Source: Monosporascus cannonballus (Eukaryota > Ascomycota > Sordariomycetes > Xylariales). Taken from it: a DNA stretch of 64,000 bases. Position 1 is the stretch's first letter; each line of letters starts with the position of its first letter. The DNA is taken from positions 124,001-188,000 of the forward strand of contig QJNS01000042.1 of NCBI GenBank assembly GCA_004154925.1, written 5' to 3'. Under the pieces are notes generated by a model. It was not told the origin of the DNA and did not search any database. It was given only the letters and a program-made list of their open reading frames with translations. Of the stretch, positions 11,245 through 22,950 are shown in pieces. The position numbers and the translations under genes are program-made.

Positions 11245-12436
11245 TTCCTTAGCCCAGATAACGTCGCCACCGGTTCTTCTGGCCGGAGAAGCCGCCTTTC
11301 AAAGCTCAACCCCTTCTCGTCTTATATCTGGACAAGAAATACTGCGTAATAATTGCCCTTAAAATGGTGTTAATTCGATGTTACAAAGAATGGATGAATT
11401 TAGCTATGTTCTTAAACCGTATCTGGGACTCGACACAAAATTTTATCTTTCAGAAAGCTACAACATAATGGCGAGCTGTTTATGTGTTTTTTAACGACCT
11501 TGTTTCAGCCGGTATACCGGGTCTAAAAATAGGGTACATAATGCTAACCGCTAATTGCCAGCTGTCTTAGGATCAAAAGCATATTAACATCTTCCTAAAA
11601 TAAAGACCACCCTAAATCGAATTCGCAATAAGACCGTTCTCAGGTCCTAAATACGTACCTACAACTGTATTTATATCTCATATAATTCCAACGTTTTCAA
11701 TATTTCAGTTGTATCATAAAAACAAAACACTTCGAATCATGAAGCTGTGTAAGCATACCTTTTGGCTTGGCCCGGGCTCACAAGTTAATAAGCCTCAACT
11801 TCTTATATCCAATAAACTCCAAAGTATTAAGAGATCCATCCCAGATCGGATCTATCAGAAACCGACCTTATTCGCGTTCATTGGCGGTACGACAAAATCA
11901 TCTGCCCTGCAACAGCTTTTTCGTATAAAACGGAACCGGGACATCTTCTCACGGCGAAACACGGGTGAAATCCATTTGCACATTAACCCGACCAGCGTTT
12001 TCCAAGAGCAGCCAATTCTAATCGCAGACGGCGACCTTGGAGAGTCATTTAAAATAGGGAGAGTAAAAAATAAATGTCACGAAACTAAACAACTGGATAT
12101 CCAAAGACCGAAAAAGCAGTCCGGCACCGAGAGTCTCACCGGGAGTATCTATATAAATCTGTTGCATCCATTTATGGATATTTTCTGCTTTTTCTGCGAT
12201 GATCTAGGTGGCCCTAAGAATATCGCACGCTATTTAGCAAGTTGGCTGGAAGATGGTTCCGCTTCAACAACCCCCCCCAAGGTGCTCATTGTGACAGAGG
12301 GAATCCCAGCGGGGTCAGAAAGCGAGTCGCAGTTTAAAACATCATTTCTGCAGCTCTTAAACAAGCAAAGGAAAATAAACTGGTCGGAGAAGATATTATC
12401 CGTGGACATCGTCGCTCCTTTTCCGCGGTCATTAAT
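11245..12436 (+). pseudogene. 5' part of a P-loop/patatin-associated fungal gene, cut by A3
   Basis: Two overlapping frames encode one protein. Frame one (about 11245-11780) includes LQRMDEFSYVLKPYLGLD and is broken only by TAA/TAG codons that fit mutated CAA/CAG. Frame two is open from 11709 to the LTR. It carries a P-loop-like stretch (FAFIGGTTKSSALQQLF, canonical GKS/T not intact), PILIADGDL (Walker B/G3-like), and FCDDLGGPKNIARYLASWL and PKVLIVTEGIP. From memory these match the N-terminal NTPase-like module of large fungal proteins annotated FabD/lysophospholipase-like (patatin). A frameshift lies near 11780. The natural frame ends at 12436, where LTR sequence begins. The gene continues at 19086. 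Confidence 0.6.
12432..12436. repeat. Left target-site duplication of A3 (TTAAT)
   Basis: TTAAT precedes the TGTGACGGC start of the left LTR and is repeated exactly at 19081-19085. Confidence 0.9.
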
Positions 12437-12843
12437 TGTGACGGCTAGGGGTTTAACCAACTATTAAACCTTAGTCGTACGGGTTTATGTTGGCAGGAAT
12501 ATCGTGGGACTTTATAGTAATAAATAATTTAGTTACGTCTTTTAATACTAAAAGCGCAAAAGTATATTTTAAACGATTGATATTAACAAATGTTATAAAC
12601 TCAAATTATTTAAATTATGAAAATAATAAGCGTATATATCTTTATTCTGGCTTAAGGTGTTTAAACGGCTTAAACCCTTAAGCCCGTTAAACTCTTAAAG
12701 CTTTTTCGCCGGCTTAAAGGGCTTAAAGTGCTTGACACCTTAAAATCTTTAAGCTGGTTACGTAACATTTTGGCTAAGTTCGGAATTTGGCTATTTCGGG
12801 TTTCCGACCGTTTTTTAAGAACTAAAACCGTTAAGTTATAATA
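12437..12843 (-). repeat. 3' LTR of A3 (TTAAG-type core)
   Basis: This 407-bp repeat runs from TGTGACGGC to GTTATAATA. The core from about 12645 carries repeated CTTAAGG/TTAAACGG/GGCTTAAAG motifs not seen in the other family A LTRs. It pairs with 18675-19080. Confidence 0.88.
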
Positions 12844-12927
12844 CGATCTCCCCTTTTCCAAGATTTTTATCTTTAAAGATTAATTTGTTATTTATTTATC
12901 TTAATAAATAACTTTTTTTTATTTATT

Positions 12928-13417
12928 ATATCGGGTCGTATTAAAAAATCTCGTTTTCGTAAGCGTATTAACATTTTTATTTTTTAAAAATACGTTTAAC
13001 GTTTTGGTTTTAAGATATTTTTCTATTCTCTTTGCGAAAAGGAAAATGCAAAATATAAGCTTATTCGAGATTCCCTAAAATATGCCCATTATATCCATTA
13101 TGGCGGTTTTTCTAATATGTATAGCCCTTTCGAAATTAAATATTAAAAATTCCTAGATAAACAAATTGTTTAAAACATAAAAGAAAAATTCGCAATATAT
13201 TACGAACGGTTGCTAATAAGCTGGATCGTTTATAAAAACAAAAACGGTTATTTCGTCATCGTAATATCGAAATACTTTGTCGAAACATTAAAAGTACGGA
13301 AACGATAAAAAGGTTAAAACGTTTTAAAAAAGAATAAAAATAACTAGAGGCCGCCGATACGGTTATTATATTAATATAGGCCGCGGCCGATTAACCCGAT
13401 ATTCCGGCTATTAACTA
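12928..13417 (+). pseudogene. Additional antisense ORF (A3 copy)
   Basis: The start codon is ATA, consistent with ATG mutated by G-to-A. It opens a basic N-terminus (SGRIKKSRFRKRIN). The cysteine motif appears as Y-x2-Y-x6-Y, all three positions fitting TGT/TGC to TAT/TAC. The end holds a charged segment (LKRFKKEQKQLEAAD) if TAA is read back as CAA. Frameshifts are present. The position is identical to that in A2: between 3' LTR and chromodomain, opposite to gag-pol. Confidence 0.5.
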
Positions 13418-13454
13418 GTTAATTATTAATTAGAACATACTTATTATTGTTAAT

Positions 13455-16400
13455 AAAAGCTTTTTAATAAACGTTAGATGTTAATAAGATTTTTGGCAGG
13501 TTTTCAGGTATTTTCGGAATCCGGATATTTTTTGTATTTAATTACATATTAGGTAAATCCGTTTTATTTTCCCATATCGAAATTCTTTTCATTTCGTATA
13601 TTTGTTCCTTTTTATATTGATATTATGTTATACGGAATATATTTTAATTATATTTGTTATTAATTCGAATAAAGAAATATAAAAAAATAAATAAAATTTT
13701 ACTTTTGATAAAATAATTAATTATTTTTATTTATTAAGGGTTTTCTAACGATTTTATATGAACCGATATATTTAAAATTAAGTTTTTTATTAGGTCGCTT
13801 TATTTAAATATTTTTATAATAAGAAAAATCTTTTTTCTTCGAAAATAAATTTTTTTAATTTTTTCTTATTATAATATTTACTTATTTAATTTCGTACAAA
13901 ATTTAATTACGTTTTTATATTTTAATATAATTATCGTAATTAACTTAATATAAGGATTCTTTTAATATTAATTAATTTATTATCGCATATTTCTTGATAA
14001 ATCTTTAAAATAAACTCAAAATTGACGTTAATAAATTATTTTTTAATATTTTATTATTAATTAATATTATAAATTAATTATATGATTAATAATGCATTAA
14101 CTTAATAATTTTATTTATAATTAATATAATATCGGATGTAAGTTTTTAAAAATTTATTTCTTTATTTAATTTATTTATTCGTTTAATATTTAAATATATT
14201 AAATAATTCGTAATTTAAACCGATTTATATTATTAAATGTTGCTAAAATTTAAATAAAATTATTTATTTTGTATTTCACATAATTTTTATTGAGAATTTC
14301 TATATATTGAAATTATATTTTAAAAAATATATATTATTTATTTAGCGTTTATATTTTAATACTACGGTAAAAACTAAAATATTCTCGTTAGTTAATCCAT
14401 AATTACGAAAATATTATTATAACATATTTTCATCACAAATTAATTAATAAAAATAAATATATTAAATATTATAAATAATTTATAATTTATAATAATTATA
14501 ACTTTTTATAAGGATTATATTATCGAACTTTTATTTTAATATAAATATTATATTATTATATAATTTTTTATAATATTAATTTTGTTTTAAAAACATATTT
14601 ATATTAATACGGGTTTAAAGTTTTGTTAATTGTTAAATATTTATAAAATTAATATGGTATATTTTTCGTATTATATCGTATTAATAAACTTTTAAAAAAT
14701 TCTTATTATATTATAAAGACTATTAATATATATCGAAAAATATTACCCGGATTATTATAATTTATTATAAACGGGAATATTTTTTATAATAATATATAAA
14801 ATTATTTAATTAATTTTCATTAATTCTTTTCGAAACTTAATTATTTATTTAAAGTTTTTACTTTATTATTTTTTAATCTTTTTTATAAATAATAATAAAA
14901 TCGAAATTCCCTAATATTTTAACGTAATAGAATTATTATTTTATAAGTTTTTTCATTATAATAAACCGGATAAAATGTTAATATAATATAAATTTCCCTT
15001 GAAGAAACCTTAAATTTTCGAAATAATATAATAATAAGCATAAATTCCTTTTTTAAAATAACTTTATTTAATTTGGTTTTATTTAGTTTATATTAATAAA
15101 ATATATTGAAATATAATTTATCTAAATTATTTTATTATTTAATTATTATATTTTAAATAGTATGCGAAATATCGGGTTTTAATTTAACGGGATACTTTAA
15201 ATTATATACAAATAATTTTAATATGTTAATAATTAGATTTTAAATATGCTAAAATGTTTTTTTCGTATTTCATATGTATTAAAATTTTTTTCGTAAAATG
15301 TATTAAAAATATTATAATTTTTTAAAACTTTTATTAAATACATTTTAATAATTGATAAATTTGAAATGTTTATATTTTTTAACCGTAATTAATATTAATT
15401 ATTTTATAATAGTAGTCGTTTTTTTTAAAATTATGTTTAATATAATTTAAAATAAATAATATATTTTAAATATTGTATGGCTTGTTTATAAAATTGATTT
15501 TTTTTATAAAAATTAATAATTTAATGTTTTATAAAAGTTAAAAAGGCTTTTCAATGTATTTTACGTATATTGTTTTTTATTTTGAAAAAAATGAACTATA
15601 TTGTCGAAATAGCAAATAATAAAACTATTAAGATAATATCGTAATATATAATGTATTATTTCTTAAAAAGCTATTACATATTCGTAAATCTTATTAATAT
15701 AATTAAATATTTAAATAATTGAAAATGTATTTTAAAAATTATGTTTTACTTATTTTTCTAATATTAATAAAGTTATATTTATTTTTAAAATCGACTATTA
15801 TAAATTATTTATTTCCATAAAATCTCTTTTTTGTTTCATAAATAAAAATAATTTTTAATTTTTAATTACAATATCGTTTAATTATTAATAATTAATTATA
15901 AGTGGTAATTTTCCGTTTCCTTTTTGATGCGAAAAATATTAAATATTTTGCTGGCAATTTCGAAAATTAAAATTATTTTTTTTGTAATCGATTTCCCAGA
16001 TATTTTTTGAAAATAAGTAATTCGTTTCCATTAAAGTTGTAAAAACGTAAAACTTTATTAAAAATCTTTTTTTAAAAATTATGTTATAATTTTATTCGTT
16101 ATATTCCGATAATTTCGTATAAAGCCTTTTTTTAAAAAAGCTATTTATATTTCAAATATTATAATAATATATTAATTATATTTTTTAATTTTTAAGGTTA
16201 TTACCATTATTCTTTTCAAATTATTATTTAAGTTCTTTAATTTTAATTTAATAATAACACCGATATGTTATATTTTATTTTAATACTTATTTTTCTTTTT
16301 ATATTTTGTCCTTTTAAATAATAAAATTTTAATATATTTCTTTGCTTATACTTATTATTATTATCAATCGAATATTGAGATTTTAATTTTTGTTAACCGT

Positions 16401-18600
16401 TAACAAAATATAAAACGAATTTTACCCAGTACAATTTAATATTAATTAAAATTGCGTATTAACATATATATAATATTTCTAAAATTATATTGCAATTTTT
16501 AAATAAAACGAAATCGAAATTCCCCTTTAATATCGTTTTTAAATAAAAATTTCGAAGTAATTAATTTTATATATAAATTTTCCGTTTTGGTAAGCGAAAT
16601 TTTGATTTTCGGTATTTATTATTATGTAAAATCTTTATTTATATTTTTATTATAATTTAACTTTTCTAATTATATTTAATATAATATAATTTTTGTTTAA
16701 AGGTTTATAATTTATTATTACGATATATTAATACGTTCCGATTCCTATATTTAAAGTAATAAGGTTATTAACGTTTTTCATCTTTATATTTAAAACTTTT
16801 TTTAAAAATTTCCTTTAATTTTTCCGGCTTTCGTTATTTTGCGGCTGTTTTATCAATAATTTGTTTTTTTATTTTTGTTTGAATTTATTCTATTTTATTT
16901 ATATTTTTTAATCCAACGTATTAAGTTATTATATTTATTATTAATACCTGTTTATTATTTTTTCGAATTATATTAATTATTAATAGGTTTATTAAAACTT
17001 TCTTTTCTTATCGAATAAATTATTTTTTATATTTTTAATTACATTTTATTATAAGTCGTTTTAATTATCGTTATAAAATTTGCCGGGAAATTAATGTGTT
17101 ATTTATTTAATAGCTTTTGAATGGAAATATTTATTAAATATTAATTAAAAATCAAAATCTATAATAAATATCTGATAATACTTTTTAATTATATCGTAAA
17201 ATAACTTTTTTTCCGTTTGGTAATTATATTATTTATAATGATAAAAAGGGTTTTCCTGCAGGTATTATTTTCTTTCGGGTCAATTTTTTAATCCGGCCAA
17301 TTATTCGATATTTCTTAGAATTATAATTCAAAAATATGGATATTATTATTTATTGTCCTTATTATTTCTATTATAATTTGACAAATAAATCTTTTATAAT
17401 ATGCATTAATAATTCGTTCGTATATATATTATTTTTATTTTTCGTAATCGGAATAATTTTGTTATTAAAAATATATGGTATATATTTTATTATGTTAATC
17501 AGATATTTTAAAAAGGAGTTTTTTTCTCTAATTCTAATATTTAGCTAATTATTTCCGTAATACCTTTTATTATGCTGACGATATCCGTTAAGTTAACTTT
17601 TTGATTTTTTGTATTTTTCGTTGGATTTCTTGTTGTAATAATTTTTTCGGACCTTTTACCGTAAGCCTAATACGTAATTAGGCCGGATTATTTACTAATT
17701 TTATTATTTCTTCTTCAATTGTTCCTATATTATTTTTTAATATAAGTATTGAGTTATTTCATTATGGCGTTTAGGTTTTTTACATTTATAAATTTTGTAT
17801 TTTATTTTCCCATAATTAAAATATTTAATTTAGTTCCAGTTTTGTTTATAAGTAACGCCAAGTTTTATAGGTTTTAGGACCCTTCCGTAAAAAATAAGAA
17901 ACGCGTTTTATTTTTTCCTTTAATTAAATTTGTTATATTTAAAACGTAAAATATATTAAAATTTTTATCGGATTTTAAATTATTAATTATTAATTTTAAT
18001 TATTTTTTCCATATACCGGTTTAACGTAATTAATGGTTTAATCCAAATAATATTTTTTTATATTATATTTTAAATTTTTATAAAATATATCGATAAAAAC
18101 ATCGGCTTTATTATTTTTCTATCCGGCCTTCATTATAAAACGTTTAAAAGTTACGGTATATTTAAACGTAAATTTTTTTATCGGAAATATAAAAATTACT
18201 AGGCCGTAAATAATTTTTATTTAAATTGTGGAAATTATTACGTATTTTGTTTTCAAAATTAATATAAAATGAAAAAAGTTTATTCATAAAACTTTTTTGT
18301 TCTAATTTCTTTATTTTTAGGAACTTTTTTATAATAAGATTAAATTAATTAATAATATTTTCCGTTAGGTATATTTTTATCGTTAAAATCTGATCCGTCG
18401 GAACGTTAAAATCCAAAAAGCAAAAATAAATTTGTACCTAAATTAAAAAATTTTATAAATTATTTTTTTCACTATAAGGCTTCGGATTTCTTAACTTTAT
18501 ATACGCAAAAAAGATTTAGATAAATAATATAATTTTAATATATTAAATCCTTTTTAATTTTCGCATATAAACCTCAAACTGTGAAATAAAAGTTTTTTAA
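13455..18600 (-). pseudogene. A3 gag-pol relic
   Basis: Minus-strand frames are colinear with A2, offset by about 8070 bp. The chromodomain segment is at about 13600-13455, the integrase C-terminal LDFKYIG-like motif near 13760, and the RNase H junction near 15130. The gag block that reads IVDDKNIPITKDG in A6 falls near 17480-17300. This copy is among the most decayed. Confidence 0.65.
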
Positions 18601-18674
18601 ATATTGGTCGATATTTTAATAATATTAAATATTATTTAGAATTTACAGGTATTATTAAATAAAATCCTGTAATA

Positions 18675-19080
18675 TATAACGATTAAAAATTTCATTAATT
18701 ATTAAATTTTAATCGTACGGGTTTATATTTAGAAAACCATCGTAAAACATTTTAATAATAAATAATTTAATAATATCTTTAATATTCAGGGCCTAAAAAT
18801 ATATTATAAATAATTAATATTTATAAATATTATAATTTAAAATTATTTAATTTATAATAATATTAATCATATATATTTTTATTCTAGCTTAAGGTACTGA
18901 AACGTATTAAACCCTTAAGCCCGTTAAGCTTTTTGAGCTTTTTCGCCGGTTTAAAAGGTTTAAGGTGCTTGGCATTTTCAGACCTTTGAGCTGGTTACGT
19001 GACGTCTTGGCTGAGTTCGGAGTTTGGCCATTTCGGGCTTCCGACCGTTTCCTAGGAGCCAAGACCGTTAGGTTATAACA
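18675..19080 (-). repeat. 5' LTR of A3
   Basis: This 406-bp repeat starts at a mutated TGTGACGG (TATAACGA) and ends GGTTATAACA. It shares the TTAAG-type core with the left LTR. Its first half is more mutated than its second half. Confidence 0.85.
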
Positions 19081-19085
19081 TTAAT
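19081..19085. repeat. Right target-site duplication of A3 (TTAAT)
   Basis: This is an exact copy of 12432-12436. Together they show a single insertion event into the gene. Confidence 0.9.
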
Positions 19086-19603
19086 GTGCGATTATCCCCT
19101 GTATAGAGTACTAAAAGAGCGACTTATGAGCAGCTCAAATGACGTACGCAAGGAAAGAGAAAAGTCCCAATCCTTATTTTCTACAGTTTATTTCACATCC
19201 CTTTTAGATATTGCTTATAAGTATTTCGCAACTTCGGCGGAACCTTTCGACTGTATCCAAGCGTCTAAAACGTATAACCCCACCACCCCAAATCTAGCGA
19301 AATATTTTGCCAACATTCTTTCATACGTCGATATACCATAGGATCTTGTTAGTTTTGCGGCTCTCGTAAATGTTTCGAGCTTTTTTTTAAAGATAATTAC
19401 AATCCCGATATTTACAGCATATTTTCCTTCTTTGTCTGGTATTTTCATAAAAATTTATTAACTTTTTTACCCCTAGTATTTCGGCCTAACGATATATTTA
19501 ATACATTATACAAGAAAAAATTCCTAAAGGTAAATAATCAAAAAGTAATAACTTTTCCAAAATCTAATAACGTTATTTTCCGGAACGGGTTTGTCAACAT
19601 GGT
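19086..19603 (+). pseudogene. Continuation of the split P-loop/patatin-associated gene
   Basis: After one TTAAT is removed, the frame ending at 12436 continues directly through this segment to 19338. It includes YRVLKERLMSSSNDVRKERE, SLFSTVYF and EPFDCIQASKTYNP. A TAG at 19339-19341 is followed in the same frame by DLVSFAALVNVSSFFL. A shift of frame near 19485 then gives NDIFNTLYKKKFLKV and VIFRNGFVNMV. In the related family this region leads toward a RING-like segment and the patatin catalytic domain, neither of which is found here. The gene ends abruptly at the short element at 19604. Confidence 0.58.
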
Positions 19604-19733
19604 TGTTATGGCTGCACCATACCATCACGGCACCAGGGCAAAAGATTGGTGGAATGATCGCAATTGTGGCAATCATCCTGGTGCTTACAGCTGCATATAT
19701 ACTGGAGCTCTTACGGGTGACCAGGCCGTAACA
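19604..19733 (+). mobile_element. 130-bp short element with TGTTAYGG/CCGTAACA ends, copy 1
   Basis: The ends are TGTTATGGC and GGCCGTAACA, and the body is hardly RIP-mutated. The same sequence occurs in opposite orientation at 22470-22602. The size and ends fit a solo LTR of a short-LTR element or a small inverted-terminus element. The flanks (ATGGT left, GTAAT right) do not match, and it sits exactly between the split gene and the truncated copia pol, so it may mark a rearrangement junction. Being shorter than about 400 bp could explain its escape from RIP. Confidence 0.6.
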
Positions 19734-20830
19734 GTAATAAAACATATTACTTAAGTATGTCGCTTCTTTAACAGCTTCACTTAAAGCCATATATTCTGCT
19801 TTATAAATACTTAAAGCAACTATTTTTTGAAATTATGAAATACAGCTAATAATATTATTAAGCCGTATATCTCCTAGTCAAGCTATATAGCCAGATATTG
19901 ATTTTCGGTTATTTATATCGTTATCCCAATCTAAATCGGAATATATCTTTAATTCAAAATTTCCGTTATAATTATATAATACGCCTTTATTAGGGAATTT
20001 TAATAAATATTCCCATATATTATTTAATTCTTTAAAGTGTTATATATTAGCATTTAACAAAATCTAATATACATAAAAATTGGAAAGGTTTTATTTGGTT
20101 TAATTTTTAAAGCTAAATATAATAAAAAGCCGATTTGTTTTTAATATTTGTTAACATCTTTATTTAAAGCTTTAAATTTATTTTAAGCAATTTAATATCC
20201 CGGGTTAAAGGGGTATTTTTGGTTTTATATTAAGGTTATTCCTAATATTATATTTTTTAAAAACTTTTTAATATATTGTATTTAATATAATTTTATGGTT
20301 TTATTTTTCTCGGTTTATTTAAATTTTATTACCTGATTAAATAATTACTGAATATATACTGTTTAACTTTATATGTTTTAATAACTCTTTTTCGAATATA
20401 TATATAGTCGTAATAAATAAATGATTTATTAATATATTATCCATATTACAAATTATTATGATATTGGATTTTTTAGTTACCAATATACTTTCGTTATATG
20501 GAAAAATTATAAATCCAAATTTTTTTAATATATTGCCAAATGATTAATAATATAATTTAAGTTGTTGCTTTAAACCGTATAAAACTTCATTTAATTTAGC
20601 CATCTTATTTTTATTTATAACTTTTAGATAAACACCTTTTACCAACTTGATATATATCTTTTTATCCATATCAGAATAAACCAAAACGTTCTATACGTCA
20701 AATTATATAATATACCAGCCTTTATTAACAGCTATTATTAATAATAAATACCAGGTGTCTGGTCGAGATATTATTAAAAAGGTTTCTAAGTAATCTATAC
20801 CTAGTTGTTTATTAAAGCCATGTATAATAA
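19734..20830 (-). pseudogene. Ty1/copia pol: reverse transcriptase end and truncated RNase H
   Basis: On the minus strand, from 20830 down, the frame reads GFNKQLGIDYLETF, RPDTWYLLLIIAVNKGWYII, DMDKKIYIKL, LYGLKQ and a YMDNILI-like catalytic box, the order of a copia reverse transcriptase. RNase H ends with MALSEAVKEATYL at 19790-19750 and is cut at 19734 by the short element. Missing are the C-terminal RNase H block and a regular 3' end. The 5' part of the same pol resumes at 35448 beyond A6, in frame. Stops are TAA/TAG from CAA/CAG. Confidence 0.8.
20826..20830. repeat. Left target-site duplication of A6 (AATAA)
   Basis: AATAA precedes TGTCACG at 20831 and is repeated at 35443-35447. Joining the copia frame over a single AATAA gives continuous RT sequence. 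Confidence 0.85.
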
Positions 20831-21191
20831 TGTCACGATCTGACAAGCCACGGTCTTCAGAAACAATCGTAGCAGCAAAGGGCCAAAAGAACTATGTGGA
20901 TCAGGTCACGTGATAGATCACCAACTTACGAATGGTAAGCCAGTAAGCCGGATTACCAACTTACAGATTGTGAGCCAGGGAACCAGTAAACCAATATATT
21001 GATATATACGCTTATTAAGTCGATGGTTTAAATAGTTTTAATTTGTAATATAATATCGTTACTTAAGGCATTTTTATTATTACGAAACGTAATACGTTAC
21101 TATATTTATTATTTAAATTCTTACTATATTTTTCTTAATATAAACCCGTTATTTTAAGATGTAATAATTAATTAAACCGTTAAACCATTAT
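20831..21191 (+). repeat. 5' LTR of A6 (AACTTACG-type core)
   Basis: The LTR starts TGTCACGATCTGACAAGCC. Its core has about two 35-bp units built on ATTACCAACTTACGRATRGTRAGCCAGTAAGCCGG (about 20914-20985). The last 200 bp match the conserved half of other family A LTRs on the reverse strand. The end is taken at about 21191 by alignment and is uncertain by a few bases. Confidence 0.75.
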
Positions 21192-21239
21192 CATTTATGA
21201 ATCTTTATTTAATAATACCGTTAAATCGTGAGCTATATC

Positions 21240-22950
21240 TCCGACGTTATGTTTATTGACAAACAGCCCAAAAAGGCAATTTACTAAGTCTTTAATTACC
21301 CGAATATTAGAATAGAGTCTGAAAAAAAAAGAAAATGTTTTGCCTTATTAGTAAAAAAAATTTTTCGACGTTTGGATATTATGAACGAACATATTTTTTA
21401 ATTAGAAAGAAATAATAATAATTTTATGATTTTTTTGTAAACCGCTCATCAGAAATTTAAGGGAAAAAAAAGTTTCTAAAATTAGAAATCGCTTTTAAAC
21501 GAACTAGAGTATTTAGTGAAATTTTATTAAGGAATTAAAAAAAGTGCTTAAGCTTTTTAAGCCAAAGTTTTACGATTAAACTTTAATTAAGTTATAATTA
21601 GTTTTATTTTAATACCGAATATATTTGGGGTATTTTTTTATTCGATTTATTTTGCTTATTATACAAATTAAATTTGCAATTAAATAATTTAGCTGAAAGG
21701 CGGTTATTTAATTTAAGTCCGTTATAAGAAAACATGTTATTTTATTAATCGAAAAACGAAACTCAGAAATAATACGAGTTTATAATAATTACGAATAATT
21801 TAAATAAATATTAATAAAAACATTTAAAGTAATAAGCTAAAAAATAAAAGCTGAAATATAAATTTAGCAGTTATAATAAAGAATTAATATTTAAATGCGG
21901 TGAGTTTGTAGTTTAATTAATAATTAAGCTAAATTAAGAATACAAAATATTAATAATTAAATTTTTTAAATTTCATAAGTTTAATTATTTGTCCGATTAT
22001 ATCGTTATAATAATTAAAATCGACGATCGACAATACGTATGGCGTATTAAAAGAATTGAAAAAAATTATAATAAATCTCGATACACGGTTAGTATTAGCA
22101 TTTTTTGATGTAGTAACGTTTTTTACGGCATAAAATTAGGATTTGTGGAATCAGGAATTAACTATAAAAATATTGGAGCCAGATTAAATATTATAACAGC
22201 GGAAAAAAAGAATATAAAGTTTCTAAATATTTTTACTTAAAAATTTCCGATAAAATAACTAGAAACTTATATTTCAGGAATAATACAAAAGAAATTAAAA
22301 AAATAGAAATAGATTTTTTAATATAATTCGGCTTAAGTATTTATTAGGTTTCTTATAATAAAATATTTAATAGTGATTATGATAATAAAAGGTTTAACGA
22401 AAAACTCGAAAAGCCCAAAAATTAGCTTAATAAATATCTTAACTATAATAAGAAATATTATAAAGAGAGTGTTACGGTTTGGGGGTACCGTACAAGCTCC
22501 AGTATATATTCAGCTGTAAGCACCAGGATGATTGCCACAATTGCGATCATTCCACCAATCTTTTGAGCCCCGGTGGTGTAACGGTATGGTGCAGCCGTAA
22601 CAGATAGTTATATAAATACCAGAATTAGACGAAAAATATTTATCCAGGAACCTTTAATCGATACAGCAGAATATACGTTATATATTGTCGACGATAAGAA
22701 TATCCCGATTACAAAAGATGGAAGTAATATATTTACAAAAGACTTACCCGTATTTGTTGTAAGGGATTCGATTTTCTAAACCGTACCGGAAATAATACAT
22801 AATAAAATCCATATTTTCGATTTATAACCCCAGAAAATATTTAATAACTGGCCGAAATAAAAAGCTAACCTAAAATAAAATAATATTTATAAAAAAACCC
22901 TTTTATTATTATTAATGGCATAATTATTAAACCAAAAAATAATTAATTTA
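21240..22950 (+). pseudogene. A6 gag region
   Basis: This degenerate plus-strand coding region follows the 5' LTR. The segment 22650-22860 is the best-preserved gag block of the family: IDTAEYTLYIVDDKNIPITK, IFTKDLPVFVVRDSIF, TVPEII and IFNNWPK. It is interrupted at 22470-22602 by the short element. No cellular function is expected. Confidence 0.65.
22470..22602 (-). mobile_element. 130-bp short element, copy 2 (inverted, 133 bp)
   Basis: On the minus strand it reads TGTTACGGCTGCACC to CCGTAACA and is highly similar to 19604-19733, with the same central block. Flanks GAGAG (22465-22469) and GATAG (22603-22607) match at four of five bases, which suggests an insertion into A6 gag with a 5-bp duplication. 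It is almost unmutated in deeply mutated surroundings, so it arrived after RIP or escaped through its small size. Confidence 0.7.

Larger units (their letters stand above)
12437..19080 (-). mobile_element. Family A Ty3/gypsy element A3, full length
   Basis: This 6644-bp element has LTRs at 12437-12843 and 18675-19080 and is flanked by TTAAT on both sides. Gag-pol lies on the minus strand; the polypurine tract (minus strand, GGAAAAGGGGAGATCG) follows the left LTR at 12844. The order matches A2: antisense additional ORF at about 12928-13417, chromodomain about 13455-13600, integrase, RNase H and reverse transcriptase to about 16400, and gag about 16500-18600. The interior is deeply RIP-mutated, while the left LTR is much less so. 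Confidence 0.92.

Noticed and set aside
12230..12460. 76-codon minus-strand ORF
   Set aside because: It is antisense to the split gene and extends into the LTR; the plus strand has the family motifs.
17336..17548. 70-codon plus-strand hydrophobic ORF
   Set aside because: It is antisense to the A3 gag block and is a shadow of that coding strand.
19604..19733. The 130-bp element as the regular 3' LTR of the adjacent copia
   Set aside because: It cuts the copia RNase H before its end, flanks do not match, the second copy is an independent insertion in A6, and no matching repeat was found at the copia 5' end.
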